Below, in pieces: positions 1 through 9,063 of a stretch of 64,000 bases of DNA. The position numbers and the translations under genes are program-made. Numbering within the stretch: the first letter of the stretch is position 1; the number at the start of each line of letters is the position of its first letter. The notes beneath the pieces are model-generated. The model did no database searches and was not told where the DNA came from. It saw only the letters and a program-made list of their open reading frames with translations. This stretch comes from Paenibacillaceae bacterium GAS479 (lineage in GTDB: Bacteria > Bacillota > Bacilli > Paenibacillales > Paenibacillaceae): assembly GCA_900105225.1 (NCBI GenBank), contig LT629764.1, forward strand, positions 1,541,501-1,605,500, in the 5' to 3' direction.

Positions 1-671
1 AGCAGCTTAACCTGCCAATCGTGGCAGCAGAAGATCTCGTTGACGCCACGCAAAACAGCGATGCTTACACAGAATTGTCTGCATCACTCAAAGTTTGCGC
101 TGTCAATTTGTCCAAAATCTGCAACGATATTCGCATGATGGCCTCCGGTCCACGTGTAGGACTGGGCGAGCTGTCGCTGCCGCCTCGTCAGCCAGGCTCA
201 TCTATCATGCCGGGCAAAGTAAATCCTGTCATGGCCGAAGTTGTCAATCAGGTCGCGTTCCAGGTCATGGGTAATGACCATACAATCTGCATGGCTTGTG
301 AGGCCGGACAGTTCGAGCTTAATGTCATGGGGCCGGTTATTGCTTTCAACCTGCTGCAATCGCTCAAAATTTTGCACAATGGCGTGGATGTGTTCCTGAG
401 GCATGCCGTCGTGGGCATGGAAGCGAACCGCGAGCGCTGCGAGAACTACGTTGCCAACTCTTTCGGTATCGTGACGGCGCTTAACCCGCATCTCGGCTAC
501 GAAGTAGCCGCCCAACTCGTCAAGGAAGCGCTCGCCACCGGCTTGACGATCCGCGAGCTCATCCTCGAGCGCGGCTTGCTAACGCCGGAGGAAATGGCCG
601 AAATTCTCAATCCGTATGCGATGACCTCCCCTGGCATTGCCGGAGAGCATCTGCTTGAGGATGCGAAGTAA
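1..671 (+). CDS. aspA: Aspartate ammonia-lyase (aspartase), C-terminal part
   Basis: The gene enters from before the window; the reading frame is open from base 3. Aspartase reversibly deaminates L-aspartate to fumarate and ammonia in the cytosol. The fumarase/aspartase signature GSSIMPGKVNPVM lies at about 195-233, followed by the C-terminal helical domain and the late LTPEEMAEIL segment typical of the family end. About 220 of some 470 residues are present. A clear terminator follows 55 bases after the stop, so this is the last gene of its transcript. The signature separates the superfamily; aspartase rather than fumarase is supported by the flanking residues (QVMGND, CEAGQFELNVMGP), but fumarase C is the alternative. 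Confidence 0.93.
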   Translation, partial: QLNLPIVAAEDLVDATQNSDAYTELSASLKVCAVNLSKICNDIRMMASGPRVGLGELSLPPRQPGSSIMPGKVNPVMAEVVNQVAFQVMGNDHTICMACEAGQFELNVMGPVIAFNLLQSLKILHNGVDVFLRHAVVGMEANRERCENYVANSFGIVTALNPHLGYEVAAQLVKEALATGLTIRELILERGLLTPEEMAEILNPYAMTSPGIAGEHLLEDAK

Positions 672-726
672 CGGCTACCTTAACGGCGAATGATAGGTTT
701 TTATGATTTCAGCAGTTTGCTTGGAT

Positions 727-782
727 AAAAGATAGCTGCCTTCTTTGTCATAAAACTGGCAAGAGGGCAGCTATCTTTTTTC
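727..782 (+). terminator. Rho-independent terminator after aspA
   Basis: A 14-base inverted repeat, AAAAGATAGCTGCC (727-740) with GGCAGCTATCTTTTTT (766-781), is followed by a T run. Confidence 0.9.
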
Positions 783-865
783 TCGCAGAGTGGACATTAG
801 CCGGACCGTCGAGACTCTCATCTCCATATGTTGATTAGTAGAACATCTAAATGGAGGATGGTATT

Positions 866-1303
866 ATGATTTTTGAGAGAGCAGATATTAGCGGCTTTAA
901 TGGAAACACCACTGGCGTTGTTCTCGTACTATTTATTTTGCTGGTCATCATCACTCAACTATTTTGCTCCGGTCCTTGTTCAAATGACGATCCATCGATT
1001 GATATTGCGCCATTTTTAATTGAACTTCGGAACGCATCTACGCTTTATCCCTTGAATTTAGATTCATCCACAAGTCCCCGTCTCCCCACAGTGCTTCGCC
1101 CCGGCGAATTGGTCCGATTTAGTATTACGGAAAATACAACCGCTCAATACTCCTTCCAAAACAGGGGTTTGAGAGCCGGATTTATAAGCTTTCGAATAGT
1201 GTTTGGAGAACCTGAACCTTTTGATCGATTTAGATCCAGCCGGATATTTTATAATGTGGATCTGTTCGGTTATCCAGAATTGGTACTTTTTCCATTTCTA
1301 TGA
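866..1303 (+). CDS. Small membrane-anchored protein with YjcZ-like N-terminus, unknown function
   Basis: 145 residues. Residues about 16-32 (GVVLVLFILLVIIT) form one membrane segment of the kind seen in tiny YjcZ-family sporulation proteins, but here a predicted outside domain of about 110 residues follows. I chose the ATG at 866 because GGAGG at 853-857 is its ribosome site and overlaps the earlier in-frame ATG at 851. The C-terminal part is rich in short beta-like stretches and has a 'LRPGELV' motif; a protein at 55562-56083 has the same plan (membrane segment, 'N-x-T-G/S' region, 'LRPN/GG' motif). Function unknown; cell-surface or spore-surface location is inference. It stands alone between aspA and an exporter. 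Confidence 0.7.
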   Translation: MIFERADISGFNGNTTGVVLVLFILLVIITQLFCSGPCSNDDPSIDIAPFLIELRNASTLYPLNLDSSTSPRLPTVLRPGELVRFSITENTTAQYSFQNRGLRAGFISFRIVFGEPEPFDRFRSSRIFYNVDLFGYPELVLFPFL

Positions 1304-1402
1304 GTCATTTAAATCAGCTCTCGACTCCTTCTAAAGAATGAGATCGCAGACAGACTTAGGTTGGATAGTAAGCTCAATCCCGCGCCCCTTTAGCAAACCT
1401 GC

Positions 1403-1455
1403 AAACCATCTTATACTCAAGGTATAAATTACCAAATGAGTTAAAAGGATGGTTT
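1403..1455 (+). promoter_or_regulatory. Inverted repeats over the promoter/ribosome site of the MFS gene
   Basis: AAACCATCTT (1403-1412) is complementary, with one bulged base, to AAGGATGGTTT (1445-1455), which contains the ribosome site of the MFS gene. Between them lies a dyad TATACTCAAGGTATA (1412-1426) that overlaps a possible -10. Either an operator or a ribosome-site-masking stem is possible. Confidence 0.4.
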
Positions 1456-1463
1456 GAAAAGCA

Positions 1464-2744
1464 ATGATGGAATTGTTCCGCAACCGCATCTTTACCAGGT
1501 TATTTCTGGCTACTGTTTGCTCGCAGCTTGCTTCTACGATCGGTACGATGGCATTCGCTTTTTATCTTCTAGATCGTTTCTCCAGTCAACCAGCCTATGC
1601 ATCTATTGCCGAAATGCTATATTCGGCGCCGACAATTGTTGTGTTCCTCTTCATCGGCGTTTTTGCCGATCGCTTCGACCGCAAGCGCATTGCCGAGAAT
1701 ACTGGCTGGATTCGAGCCGTGCTCTCGCTCCTGATGCTAGCCGCTCTGGCCGCAAATGTATGGATCCCGATTGTGTTCCTACTGCTGTTTTTGCGCAGCG
1801 CGGTGACTAAGTTTTATTTTCCTGCTGAGAACGCTATGATCCAAGGGTTATTAAGAGAAGACCAATATGTAAAAGCATCCGGCCTCAATCAAACCGCCAT
1901 CGGGGTATTCACTCTTTTCGGTACGGGACTCGGAGCTGTTGTCTATTATTCAGTCGGAGTGCTCGGGGCTTTAACGATTGATGCGATCGGCTTCCTCATC
2001 ACGGCGCTATTGGTACGATCCGTTAACGTGCCGGTCGAGGTCAGGCTGCCGAACGGACCCACTTCGTTTTCCACGCTCAACATGAAGTCAGTCTGGGGAG
2101 ATTTTCGAGGCGGATTCCGTTATATTCTCAGCAGCAAGCTTCTCTTATCTCTAATTAGCGGCTTCGTTCTGTTCGGACTGATCGGCGGCTCCTTCACGAT
2201 GCTTCCGATGCTCACAATGAAATATGATCTGGCTCCAAACAACTATGAGTTCTTTGTTTCGCTCTACTCGCTGTTTCTCGGCGCAGGCTTAGTCATTGGT
2301 AGCATTTTAGGCGCCAAGTTGCTAGAAAAATTCAAACTATACCAAATACTAATGGGCTGCCTTTTGCTAATCGGATGCTGCGTCATCATGCTGGGCCTTG
2401 CTTCTTCACCTTGGGTCTACCTGATTGTGACTTTCATTACGGCCTGCCTTATGGCTCCGCTTGATATGGCGATCGGCGGATGGCTGCCCAAGCTCGTCAA
2501 GCCGAGCATGATGGGCAGGGTGTCCGCTTGGCTCGATCCCGTCAAAATGGCTGGGCAAACGCTTATGCTAGGCCTGATCGCATGGCTTTATCCGTCCGCT
2601 TTTACATTGCTCGGTCTTTATTTGTTTGTTGCCGGCCTTTTATTCCTGACTTGCCTGGTGTATGCCTTAACGTTGCCGAAATTCGCCCGCCAGGAGGAAG
2701 CTACACATATTCAGTCAAAAACAGGTGTAGTTGTGGAGACTTAG
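1464..2744 (+). CDS. MFS transporter, probable drug or metabolite exporter
   Basis: 426 residues with about 12 hydrophobic segments. After the second one comes the MFS motif-A-like stretch GVFADRFDRKRIAE (about residues 67-80), typical of proton-driven exporters of the EntS/MFS_3 type. The start ATG at 1464 follows the site AAAGGATGG at 1444-1452; a second ATG three bases on is equally possible. The gene is monocistronic. Substrate cannot be told from sequence. The inverted repeats over its leader (1403-1455) suggest control of its expression. Confidence 0.85.
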   Translation: MMELFRNRIFTRLFLATVCSQLASTIGTMAFAFYLLDRFSSQPAYASIAEMLYSAPTIVVFLFIGVFADRFDRKRIAENTGWIRAVLSLLMLAALAANVWIPIVFLLLFLRSAVTKFYFPAENAMIQGLLREDQYVKASGLNQTAIGVFTLFGTGLGAVVYYSVGVLGALTIDAIGFLITALLVRSVNVPVEVRLPNGPTSFSTLNMKSVWGDFRGGFRYILSSKLLLSLISGFVLFGLIGGSFTMLPMLTMKYDLAPNNYEFFVSLYSLFLGAGLVIGSILGAKLLEKFKLYQILMGCLLLIGCCVIMLGLASSPWVYLIVTFITACLMAPLDMAIGGWLPKLVKPSMMGRVSAWLDPVKMAGQTLMLGLIAWLYPSAFTLLGLYLFVAGLLFLTCLVYALTLPKFARQEEATHIQSKTGVVVET

Positions 2745-3146
2745 CTTTATGGCCTGAGCGAGCTGTTCATCCGCTCGATGAACAAGGACGGCTGGAGCCG
2801 CTGCGGCGGCGTTGCTGTTTCTCTTTTGCATGAAAAAAAGGCGGAAACCTCAGCGGCATTGTCTACTTAACTTCCTGCAAGCTGACGCACATAACAAACC
2901 TGACCCACTCTTTTGTATGAATTAAGCGCTCCCATTCGTAACGAAACTGAGAAACCTTATTTTAGCAAAATGGATGGGTTTTGAAATGTAACGAAACTCA
3001 GAGACGCTATTGAGGGGACTTCACGGCAATATCATCATTTTTGCCCCCAATAACACGCTCAGTTTCGTTATGTGATTCACTGCCTGTGTTTACGGGTGAA
3101 TAAGCTCTCTGAGTACCGTTAGTATATGAATGGAAGGGCGGAGGCT
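2745..3146. other. Intergenic stretch with inverted 'AACGAAACT' motifs
   Basis: No convincing gene. A short open frame right after the MFS stop (2746-2870) has coding-like composition (YGLSELFIRSM, AETSAALST) but no start or ribosome site, so it may be a relic. The motif AACGAAACTGAG/AACGAAACTCAG occurs at about 2939 and 2980, and inverted (CTCAGTTTCGTTA) at about 3058-3070, so the stretch could fold on itself; the first two copies continue similarly (AGAAACCTTATT, AGAGACGCTATT). Confidence 0.5.
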
Positions 3147-3317
3147 CGATGAGTTCCTCTAGTGCATGATGAGTGAGCTCAGACGCGATGAGTTCCACTA
3201 GTGCATGATGAATGAGCTCAGACGCGATGGGTTCCTCTAGTGCATGATGAATGAGCTCAAACGCGATGAGTTCCACTAGTGCATGAATGAGCTCAGGCGC
3301 GATGAGCTTCACTAGTG
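3147..3317. repeat. 39-bp tandem repeat, about 4.4 copies
   Basis: Units start at 3147, 3186, 3225, 3264 (3 bases shorter) and 3300 (partial). Each begins CGATGAGTTCC(T/A)CTAGTGC and contains ATGAGCTCA. TCT and ACT variants alternate between units. Because 39 is a multiple of 3, minus-strand frames stay open and give a 13-residue repeat (LIASELIHHALVE), but there is no ribosome site and the frame lies behind the ald terminator, so I treat it as non-coding. Confidence 0.85.
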
Positions 3318-3344
3318 TTGCAAGCCATGCGATAGAAGCTTTCA

Positions 3345-3393
3345 CAAAAAAAGACGGGAGGAAGCTGAGCTTGGCTCAGTCTCCTCCCGTCTT
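3345..3393 (-). terminator. Rho-independent terminator of ald
   Basis: AAGACGGGAGGA (3351-3362) pairs with TCCTCCCGTCTT (3382-3393), with inner CTGAGC/GCTCAG pairing. On the minus strand a T run follows (A run 3345-3351). Confidence 0.92.
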
Positions 3394-3416
3394 GCTAATT
3401 TACTTTTAGCTTCTGG

Positions 3417-4529
3417 CTAAATCAGCTCCGCCACTGGTTTATGCGTATAACCTAGATCGTGGGCTACCGCCTCGTAAGTTACATAGCCGCCCATCGTATT
3501 GACGCCCTCGCGGATCGGCGCTTGGGTGCGGATAGCTTCGGCGGCGCCCAGCTTGGCCAGTTGCAAAGCAAAGGGCAGCGTGGCATTGGTAAGCGCCATC
3601 GTAGAGGTGTACGGCACGGCACCCGGAATGTTTGCTACAGCGTAATGCAGGACACCATGCTTCTCGAATACCGGATCATCATGCGTCGTAATGCGGTCGA
3701 TTGTTTCCACGCTGCCGCCTTGGTCAATCGCCACGTCGACGATGACGGAGCCCTTTTCCATCGAGCGCACCATTTCTTCTGTTACAAGTTTAGGTGCTTT
3801 GCCGCCTGGAATCAGAACAGTCGAGATGACCAGATCCGACTCCCGCACCGACTCTGCGATGTTATACGAGGTCGATTGCAACGTCTGGAGTCGATTACCG
3901 AAAACGAGTGCCAGCTCACGCAGCCGATTCGTGTTTGTGTCAAGCACAGTCACCTCGGCTCCGAGACCGACTGCCAGCTGTACCGAGCTCGTACCGGCGA
4001 TGCCAGCGCCGATGACCGTCACTTTGCCGCGCTTTACGCCGGTCACTCCCGATAGCAAAATGCCCTTGCCGCCGCGGGCTTTCTCCAGCATCTGAGCTCC
4101 AACCTGGACCGCCATCCTACCGGCAACCTCGCTCATCGGGGCGAGCAGCGGCAGCGCGCCATTTACCCGAATTGTCTCATAGGCAACTCCGGTCACTCCT
4201 GACGCACGCAGCGCCTCTGCCAGCTCCGGCTCTGCGGCCAGATGCAAATAAGCGAACAGCAGCAGTCCTTCGCGGAAATAACCATACTCGGAAGGCAACG
4301 GCTCCTTCACCTTCATGATCATCTCGCTTTTGCTCCATACCTCGGCTGCCTCTGCTACGATGACGGCTCCCACTGCTTCATATTGGGCATCAGCAAAACC
4401 ACTCTCTTCGCCCGCTCCACGCTCGATTAGTACGCTGTGTCCAGCACGGATAAACTCCGCAGCCCCCATGGGCGTTAAGGCTACACGGTTCTCGTTATTT
4501 TTGATTTCTTTAGGGATTCCGATTATCAT
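3417..4529 (-). CDS. ald: Alanine dehydrogenase
   Basis: 370 residues, close to the 371-378 usual for the family. It oxidises L-alanine to pyruvate and ammonia with NAD, in the cytosol, for alanine use and sporulation. Visible features are the N-terminal [18 protein letters not shown], the KVKEPLP segment with the substrate-binding Lys, LHLAA with the catalytic His, and the dinucleotide fold [16 protein letters not shown] (about 160-175). The start at 4529 is set by CGAGGTGG just upstream; an in-frame extension to 4601 lacks a ribosome site. It is divergent from a PucR-type regulator at 4713, an arrangement known for AdeR and ald in Bacillus. Confidence 0.96.
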   Translation of the reverse strand: MIIGIPKEIKNNENRVALTPMGAAEFIRAGHSVLIERGAGEESGFADAQYEAVGAVIVAEAAEVWSKSEMIMKVKEPLPSEYGYFREGLLLFAYLHLAAEPELAEALRASGVTGVAYETIRVNGALPLLAPMSEVAGRMAVQVGAQMLEKARGGKGILLSGVTGVKRGKVTVIGAGIAGTSSVQLAVGLGAEVTVLDTNTNRLRELALVFGNRLQTLQSTSYNIAESVRESDLVISTVLIPGGKAPKLVTEEMVRSMEKGSVIVDVAIDQGGSVETIDRITTHDDPVFEKHGVLHYAVANIPGAVPYTSTMALTNATLPFALQLAKLGAAEAIRTQAPIREGVNTMGGYVTYEAVAHDLGYTHKPVAELI

Positions 4530-4712
4530 GGGACAGCCACCTCGTCTATAATGGGTATATTCTATATCTCCTATGTTACGGGAGAGTGCTTCGGCCGGCA
4601 TCTTACACGTTGTCGATATTTTTCCCCTTTGGGCTCGACTTCTTGCCGATAGCTGACATCACTCTGCTACTTTTACTTCCATATATGCATTGCAGAAAGG
4701 TGTTGTCCCTCC
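4530..4712. promoter_or_regulatory. Divergent promoter region between ald and its regulator
   Basis: 183 bases separate the two start codons and must hold both promoters and any regulator site. No operator is obvious by eye. Confidence 0.5.
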
Positions 4713-6401
4713 TTGAATCCTACGGAACTGCAAATTGGGGACATCCTGCACCGTCCATTGTTCCAGGACGCGCGACTAGCTGCGGGCCAACGTGGGCTGA
4801 ACCGCCCGGTCGGCTGGGTGCATGTTATCGAGATCGTACAGATCGCCCCTTTTATTAGCCGCTATGATCTTATTCTTACCACAGGGCTGTGGCTCAAACA
4901 GTCTCAGCAGGATCGGCTCGATTATTTACGTCAGCTTATTTTGCAAGAAGCCGCCGGCCTCATTCTCGAAATCGGAACCAGCATCGACGAAGTGCCGGTG
5001 GAAGTGCTGGAACTTGCCGAGGCGCATGACTTCCCCGTCATCGTGTTTGATCATCCTGTACGCTTTTCCGAGATTACGCAGGACATCCATTCACTCATCA
5101 TTAACCGCCGCCGGGTGGACCAGGATCTGGCCGACAGCTTCGCTCGCCGTCTTCAACAGCTGACGCTTCAGCATAGCGACGTCTCCTCCGTACTGCGGCT
5201 GTTACATGGGGACACCCGTCGGCAGACGGTGTATTATTCGCTGCTAGAGCCGGACCGACAGCATCCGCATTTGAACTCGGAGCCGGAACAACTGATGCTG
5301 GCCGAGCTGCCTTTCCGCGAAATGGAGCGAGAGGGACGTTTCGGCGATGGCCGCAGCGAACTGGTCTTGCAGTTGGAAAACGGCCTGCTCCTGCTGAGGC
5401 CGGTGCTCTGCTACGGTCAGCTGCTGGCCGCAGTCGGGCTGCTCGCGGAGGACGAGAGCGATGCAGCTGCGCTCTCTCCCTACCTGGAGTCAGCCGCATC
5501 GGCTGCAGCTGCTCTGACGCTGCGCACACAATTCAGCCGCGAGCATGAGTCACGCCGCCAGGATCAGCTGATCCCTGAGCTGCTGGAGGGACGGGTGCGC
5601 AGCGAGGATCAAGCTCGCTCGCTGGCCGGGCTGCCTGCCCGCTCAGGAACTGATCGCAAAGGAGCGGCGCTAGCCCTCGCACTGGAGCTGGAGAGTCACG
5701 GGCCGGAGGACATTGCCGAGCGGCTGGAAGGCGCCTCGCGCGACCTGCCTGTGCTGCTTCGCACGCTGATCCGCAAGTATGGGCTGCGCGGAAGCCTGCA
5801 TCAGCGATCCAGCAGCAGCATTCAGCTGCTGCTGCATGCTGACGGCTCGCCAGCGGCAGCCGGCGAGCGGCTGCTGGCTGGAGCGCACAGCCTGCTGGAA
5901 GATCTGCTGCGCTTCTGCAGCGAGCAGCTCGAGGGGCTGCGGCTGCGCGCCGCCGCCGGCAAGCCGCGCGCAGCGCTGCTGGAGGCGCCAGCCGCATTCC
6001 GCGAAGCCGCGCAAGCGCTGGAAATTTCCAGGCGCGTGCCGGAGCTTGGGCCGGTCGTTTTTTACAATCAACTCGGTGCATACCAGCTTCTGCAGGCGAT
6101 TCCCGATGCGGCGCTGCTGGATGCCTTTGTACAGGACCATCTTGGGGAAATTCTTCAGCAGGAGAAGGAATCCCGCCAGCAGCTGCTGGAGACGCTGGAC
6201 ATGTACCTCAAATGCTTCGGCTCCAAGCATGAAACGGCGCGCCGTCTGTTCATCCACCGTCAGACACTTTACAACCGCATGGAGCGGCTGACCGAGCTGA
6301 TCGGTGAACCTTTCCTTGAGCCGCACAAGCGCATTGGCCTGGAAATGGCGTTGATGGCCTATAAGCTTCGCACTGGAACGAGCATCGGGCGATTGCATTA
6401 G
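4713..6401 (+). CDS. adeR: PucR-family transcriptional regulator, likely activator of ald
   Basis: 562 residues. The N-terminal PucR-type ligand domain is clear (IGDILHRPLFQDARLAAGQRGLNRPVGWV, described here by its key residues DIL, GL-R-V-WVH near 10-40). A long middle region follows, then the C-terminal helix-turn-helix (LLETLDMYLKCFGS and the motif HETARRLFIHRQTLYNRMERL, near 490-530). The start is TTG at 4713 with AGAAAGG at 4694-4700 upstream. AdeR of Bacillus subtilis has this architecture and activates ald in response to alanine; the divergent position here supports the same role, by inference. The middle part is unusually rich in Ala, Leu and Arg with high GC. Confidence 0.82.
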   Translation: MNPTELQIGDILHRPLFQDARLAAGQRGLNRPVGWVHVIEIVQIAPFISRYDLILTTGLWLKQSQQDRLDYLRQLILQEAAGLILEIGTSIDEVPVEVLELAEAHDFPVIVFDHPVRFSEITQDIHSLIINRRRVDQDLADSFARRLQQLTLQHSDVSSVLRLLHGDTRRQTVYYSLLEPDRQHPHLNSEPEQLMLAELPFREMEREGRFGDGRSELVLQLENGLLLLRPVLCYGQLLAAVGLLAEDESDAAALSPYLESAASAAAALTLRTQFSREHESRRQDQLIPELLEGRVRSEDQARSLAGLPARSGTDRKGAALALALELESHGPEDIAERLEGASRDLPVLLRTLIRKYGLRGSLHQRSSSSIQLLLHADGSPAAAGERLLAGAHSLLEDLLRFCSEQLEGLRLRAAAGKPRAALLEAPAAFREAAQALEISRRVPELGPVVFYNQLGAYQLLQAIPDAALLDAFVQDHLGEILQQEKESRQQLLETLDMYLKCFGSKHETARRLFIHRQTLYNRMERLTELIGEPFLEPHKRIGLEMALMAYKLRTGTSIGRLH

Positions 6402-6505
6402 AAGCGGTGCAGAGCCGATTTTCAATTTTAACGAATGCCCATTTTTCTATCCTTCCCATCACTCCATCGCATGTGAACTATATTAGATTTCATGTGCATA
6501 TAAAG

Positions 6506-6545
6506 AGCCCCCTACCGTCTCGAAACAAGACGGCAGGGGGCTTTA
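6506..6545. terminator. Two-way terminator between adeR and the glycan genes
   Basis: AGCCCCCTACCGTCT (6506-6520) pairs with AGACGGCAGGGGGCT (6528-6542); A- and T-rich flanks serve both converging genes. Confidence 0.88.
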
Positions 6546-6576
6546 CACTCTAATGCAGCGTGTTTTTGGGACACTC

Positions 6577-8031
6577 CTACCTAAACCGATAAGAGCCATA
6601 AGCGCTGCGACTTCTTCTACGAGAGCCGATAATAACACTGATCCGATGGACCAGCCATGCGGCCGAAGCCAGCAGCATCATGTCGTACGCGGCGCTATAC
6701 AGAAACAAATGTTTATTGATATCCGCCATGCCGTCCCCCATCACAGGAACGACCAAGGAGAACAACCCGACAAAACCAATCAACATGAGCATCTCCGCCG
6801 TTATACGCGAGGACATGCTGCGGCTGCGCAGCCACTCCATGGCGCAAACCGCGTAATACACCAGATAAAACAAGACCAAGAACAAAAGCGAGCTCGGCAT
6901 GTACTTCGGCTTAAAGGTGCTCCATCCGTTATAATTGTTACTCAGTGTAAGCGGCGGCTGTCCCTCCGCCTTCTCATAGTTGCCAAGATAGCCGATCCTC
7001 ATATTCATGCCGTATTCCACGGCCCGTTCGAGCAGCCCCACCAGCCGCTGCGGATGCGTCAAGTAGTAGAGCATCACCTTGCCATGAGACATACGGTCAT
7101 AGAAGTCCGCCTGCATCTCCGGGGCATCCTGCTTAATTGGAGCATCGCTTTGAAAATAATTCGTGCCAGCATTGACCGCCAGCTTCTCCGGAAGTCCAAG
7201 ATCCTTCAGATCGCCTTTCACATCGGGCGACTTGTTCAAAATGCCGAAAAAGACGGTCTGGTAAAGATTAATTTGCTTGAGCCCGTCCGGGGCAAAAATA
7301 TAGAGCAAAGTCGACAGCAGAAACAGCATGGAGCAGCCCCATAAAACGCAGCGCCTCCAAGCTTTATCCCAGCGGAGCGGGAGAAGTCTCAAGCAGTAAA
7401 GCGCCAGCACAATGCCGAGCGGTGTATTTTGCAGCTTGCTGCAGACGAGCATGAAGATACAGAAGAAAAAGAAAATCGCCGCTCCAATCGTCGGCTTCTC
7501 CTGTTGGGACAGCCTGACGCCTGCCGCAACCGTCAGCAGTAGAAACACCAGCGATAATGGCTCCGCAAAGAATGAGTTGAAGTAAGCCACATAATGTATA
7601 TCAAGAAAAAAGAACAACATCCCGGCGCCAAGTGTGAACGCCGCGCCCAAGCTAACTTGCCTGCCGGACCGCACAATCATAAAAATAGCGGCCACTAACA
7701 GCGCTCCATACACCGCTCCGAGGAAGCGAATATGGAACAGCGTTTGATCATACAGCCAGCCGAACGTCCGCGCGACAAAAACCGGAATCAACTGCGACGT
7801 AATATAGACTCCTCGGATGTTGTCATAAGCGAAAACAGAGTTCGCCCAGCCGAAAAAACGATCCTCGTATGTAACTGCAGCCGGATTATAGTCCAATCCC
7901 GCCGTCATCATTACACGCAGGAAATCCCCGTTGTCGGCCATGCCGACAAACGGGTTCGTGAACAGCAGCCAAATCAAAATGCCAGCTGCCCCGGCTCCTG
8001 CGATATATTCCAATCTCAGCCGATCTCTCAT
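6577..8031 (-). CDS. Multi-pass membrane protein, probable GT-C-type glycan hexosyltransferase
   Basis: 484 residues with roughly ten hydrophobic segments. The first loop holds FVGMADNGDFLRVM (about 28-41), with an acidic pair as expected of GT-C enzymes that use polyprenyl-phosphate sugars. A large outside loop lies near 250-370. The gene follows the GT2 at 8044 by 12 bases, so the GT2 would make the lipid-linked sugar and this protein would transfer it to a cell-wall or S-layer glycan outside the membrane. I recall similar proteins labelled WsfD in S-layer glycan clusters, but this is from memory and not certain. Acceptor unknown. Confidence 0.65.
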   Translation of the reverse strand: MRDRLRLEYIAGAGAAGILIWLLFTNPFVGMADNGDFLRVMMTAGLDYNPAAVTYEDRFFGWANSVFAYDNIRGVYITSQLIPVFVARTFGWLYDQTLFHIRFLGAVYGALLVAAIFMIVRSGRQVSLGAAFTLGAGMLFFFLDIHYVAYFNSFFAEPLSLVFLLLTVAAGVRLSQQEKPTIGAAIFFFFCIFMLVCSKLQNTPLGIVLALYCLRLLPLRWDKAWRRCVLWGCSMLFLLSTLLYIFAPDGLKQINLYQTVFFGILNKSPDVKGDLKDLGLPEKLAVNAGTNYFQSDAPIKQDAPEMQADFYDRMSHGKVMLYYLTHPQRLVGLLERAVEYGMNMRIGYLGNYEKAEGQPPLTLSNNYNGWSTFKPKYMPSSLLFLVLFYLVYYAVCAMEWLRSRSMSSRITAEMLMLIGFVGLFSLVVPVMGDGMADINKHLFLYSAAYDMMLLASAAWLVHRISVIIGSRRRSRSAYGSYRFR

Positions 8032-8043
8032 ATGCGATTCCTC

Positions 8044-9063
8044 CTAGTACAGGGCATGGAGGGCTTCCTCTGGCTGATTATCGCGATGATGAGTCTTTTC
8101 CAGGCGCACAGTCGGTACAAGCTCCCTTTCCACAATGTAGAGAGGACGCCGCTTGACCTCACGGTAGATCTTGCCGATGTATTCGCCGATCAAGCCAACT
8201 GACAACAGCTGCACACCCCCGATGAACCACATGGAGACGATCAGTGAAGACCAGCCGCTGACAGCATTGCCCATCACATTGGAAACGATACCGTAAAGAG
8301 CCATGATGATACTAACGGCGAATACGATAAAACCGGCTGCCGTAACCATTCGGATCGGCTTGACCGACAGTGAAGTAATGCCCTCCAGCGCAAAACTAAT
8401 CATTTTTTTGAGCGGGTATTTGGACTCTCCCGCCGCCCGTTCCAGCCGTTCATAATAAACGATGCCGGTTTGGAAACCGAGCATGGGCACGATACCTCGC
8501 AGAAAAAGATTAACCTCAGTGAATCTCGCCAGCTCGTCCAACGAACGTCGACTCATCAGCCGATAATCCGCGTGGTTGTTCACAATACGCAGTCCGAGTC
8601 TGTCCATGACTTTATAAAAACTCAATGCAGTCGTCCGCTTGAACCATGTATCCGTCTGACGGCTACTGCGAACGCCGTAGACGATATCACAGCCCTCCTG
8701 GAAGCGGAGCACCATATCGCGAATGACCCTTACATCATCCTGAAGGTCTGCATCGATGGACACGAGGCAGTCCGCATGGCGCTTCGCGGTCATGAGACCG
8801 CCCAGCAATGCGTTCTGATGGCCAACATTGCCAGCCAGATTCAGGCCAGATACTCTACGATAGCGTTCCTTCAGGCTGGCAATCAGTTGCCATGTGCCGT
8901 CCCGACTGCCATCATTTACGAACATAATGAAGCTTTCTGAAGAAACAATTCCTTCCTTTTCCATTCCTTCCAGAACGGCGTCGAGCTCAACAACTGTCAG
9001 CTCCAACACTTCTTCCTCGTTATAACAAGGTACAACAATGCCTAAAATCGGCTTTTTGTTCAT
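8044..9063 (-). CDS. GT2 glycosyltransferase of the polyprenyl-phosphate sugar synthase (DPM1/GtrB) type
   Basis: 339 residues. The N-terminal GT-A domain has VPCYNEEEVL, FVNDGSRDGT and the metal-binding SIDADLQDD (near 100), then two C-terminal membrane segments (about 235-300), exactly the GtrB/YkoT layout. It should load a sugar from a nucleotide donor onto undecaprenyl phosphate at the inner membrane face. The start at 9063 follows AGGAG with an 11-base gap; an upstream GTG at 9075 sits too near that site. It forms an operon with the GT-C-like gene downstream. No GtrA-type flippase is nearby. Confidence 0.88.
   Translation of the reverse strand: MNKKPILGIVVPCYNEEEVLELTVVELDAVLEGMEKEGIVSSESFIMFVNDGSRDGTWQLIASLKERYRRVSGLNLAGNVGHQNALLGGLMTAKRHADCLVSIDADLQDDVRVIRDMVLRFQEGCDIVYGVRSSRQTDTWFKRTTALSFYKVMDRLGLRIVNNHADYRLMSRRSLDELARFTEVNLFLRGIVPMLGFQTGIVYYERLERAAGESKYPLKKMISFALEGITSLSVKPIRMVTAAGFIVFAVSIIMALYGIVSNVMGNAVSGWSSLIVSMWFIGGVQLLSVGLIGEYIGKIYREVKRRPLYIVERELVPTVRLEKTHHRDNQPEEALHALY

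Noticed and set aside
3007-3345. 112-codon minus-strand frame with 13-residue repeats
   Set aside because: It starts with GTG inside the ald terminator, has no ribosome site, and is the by-product of the 39-bp repeat.
5101-6425. Several long minus-strand frames opposite adeR
   Set aside because: High-GC shadows of the PucR-type gene; Arg/Ala-rich, with no ribosome sites.
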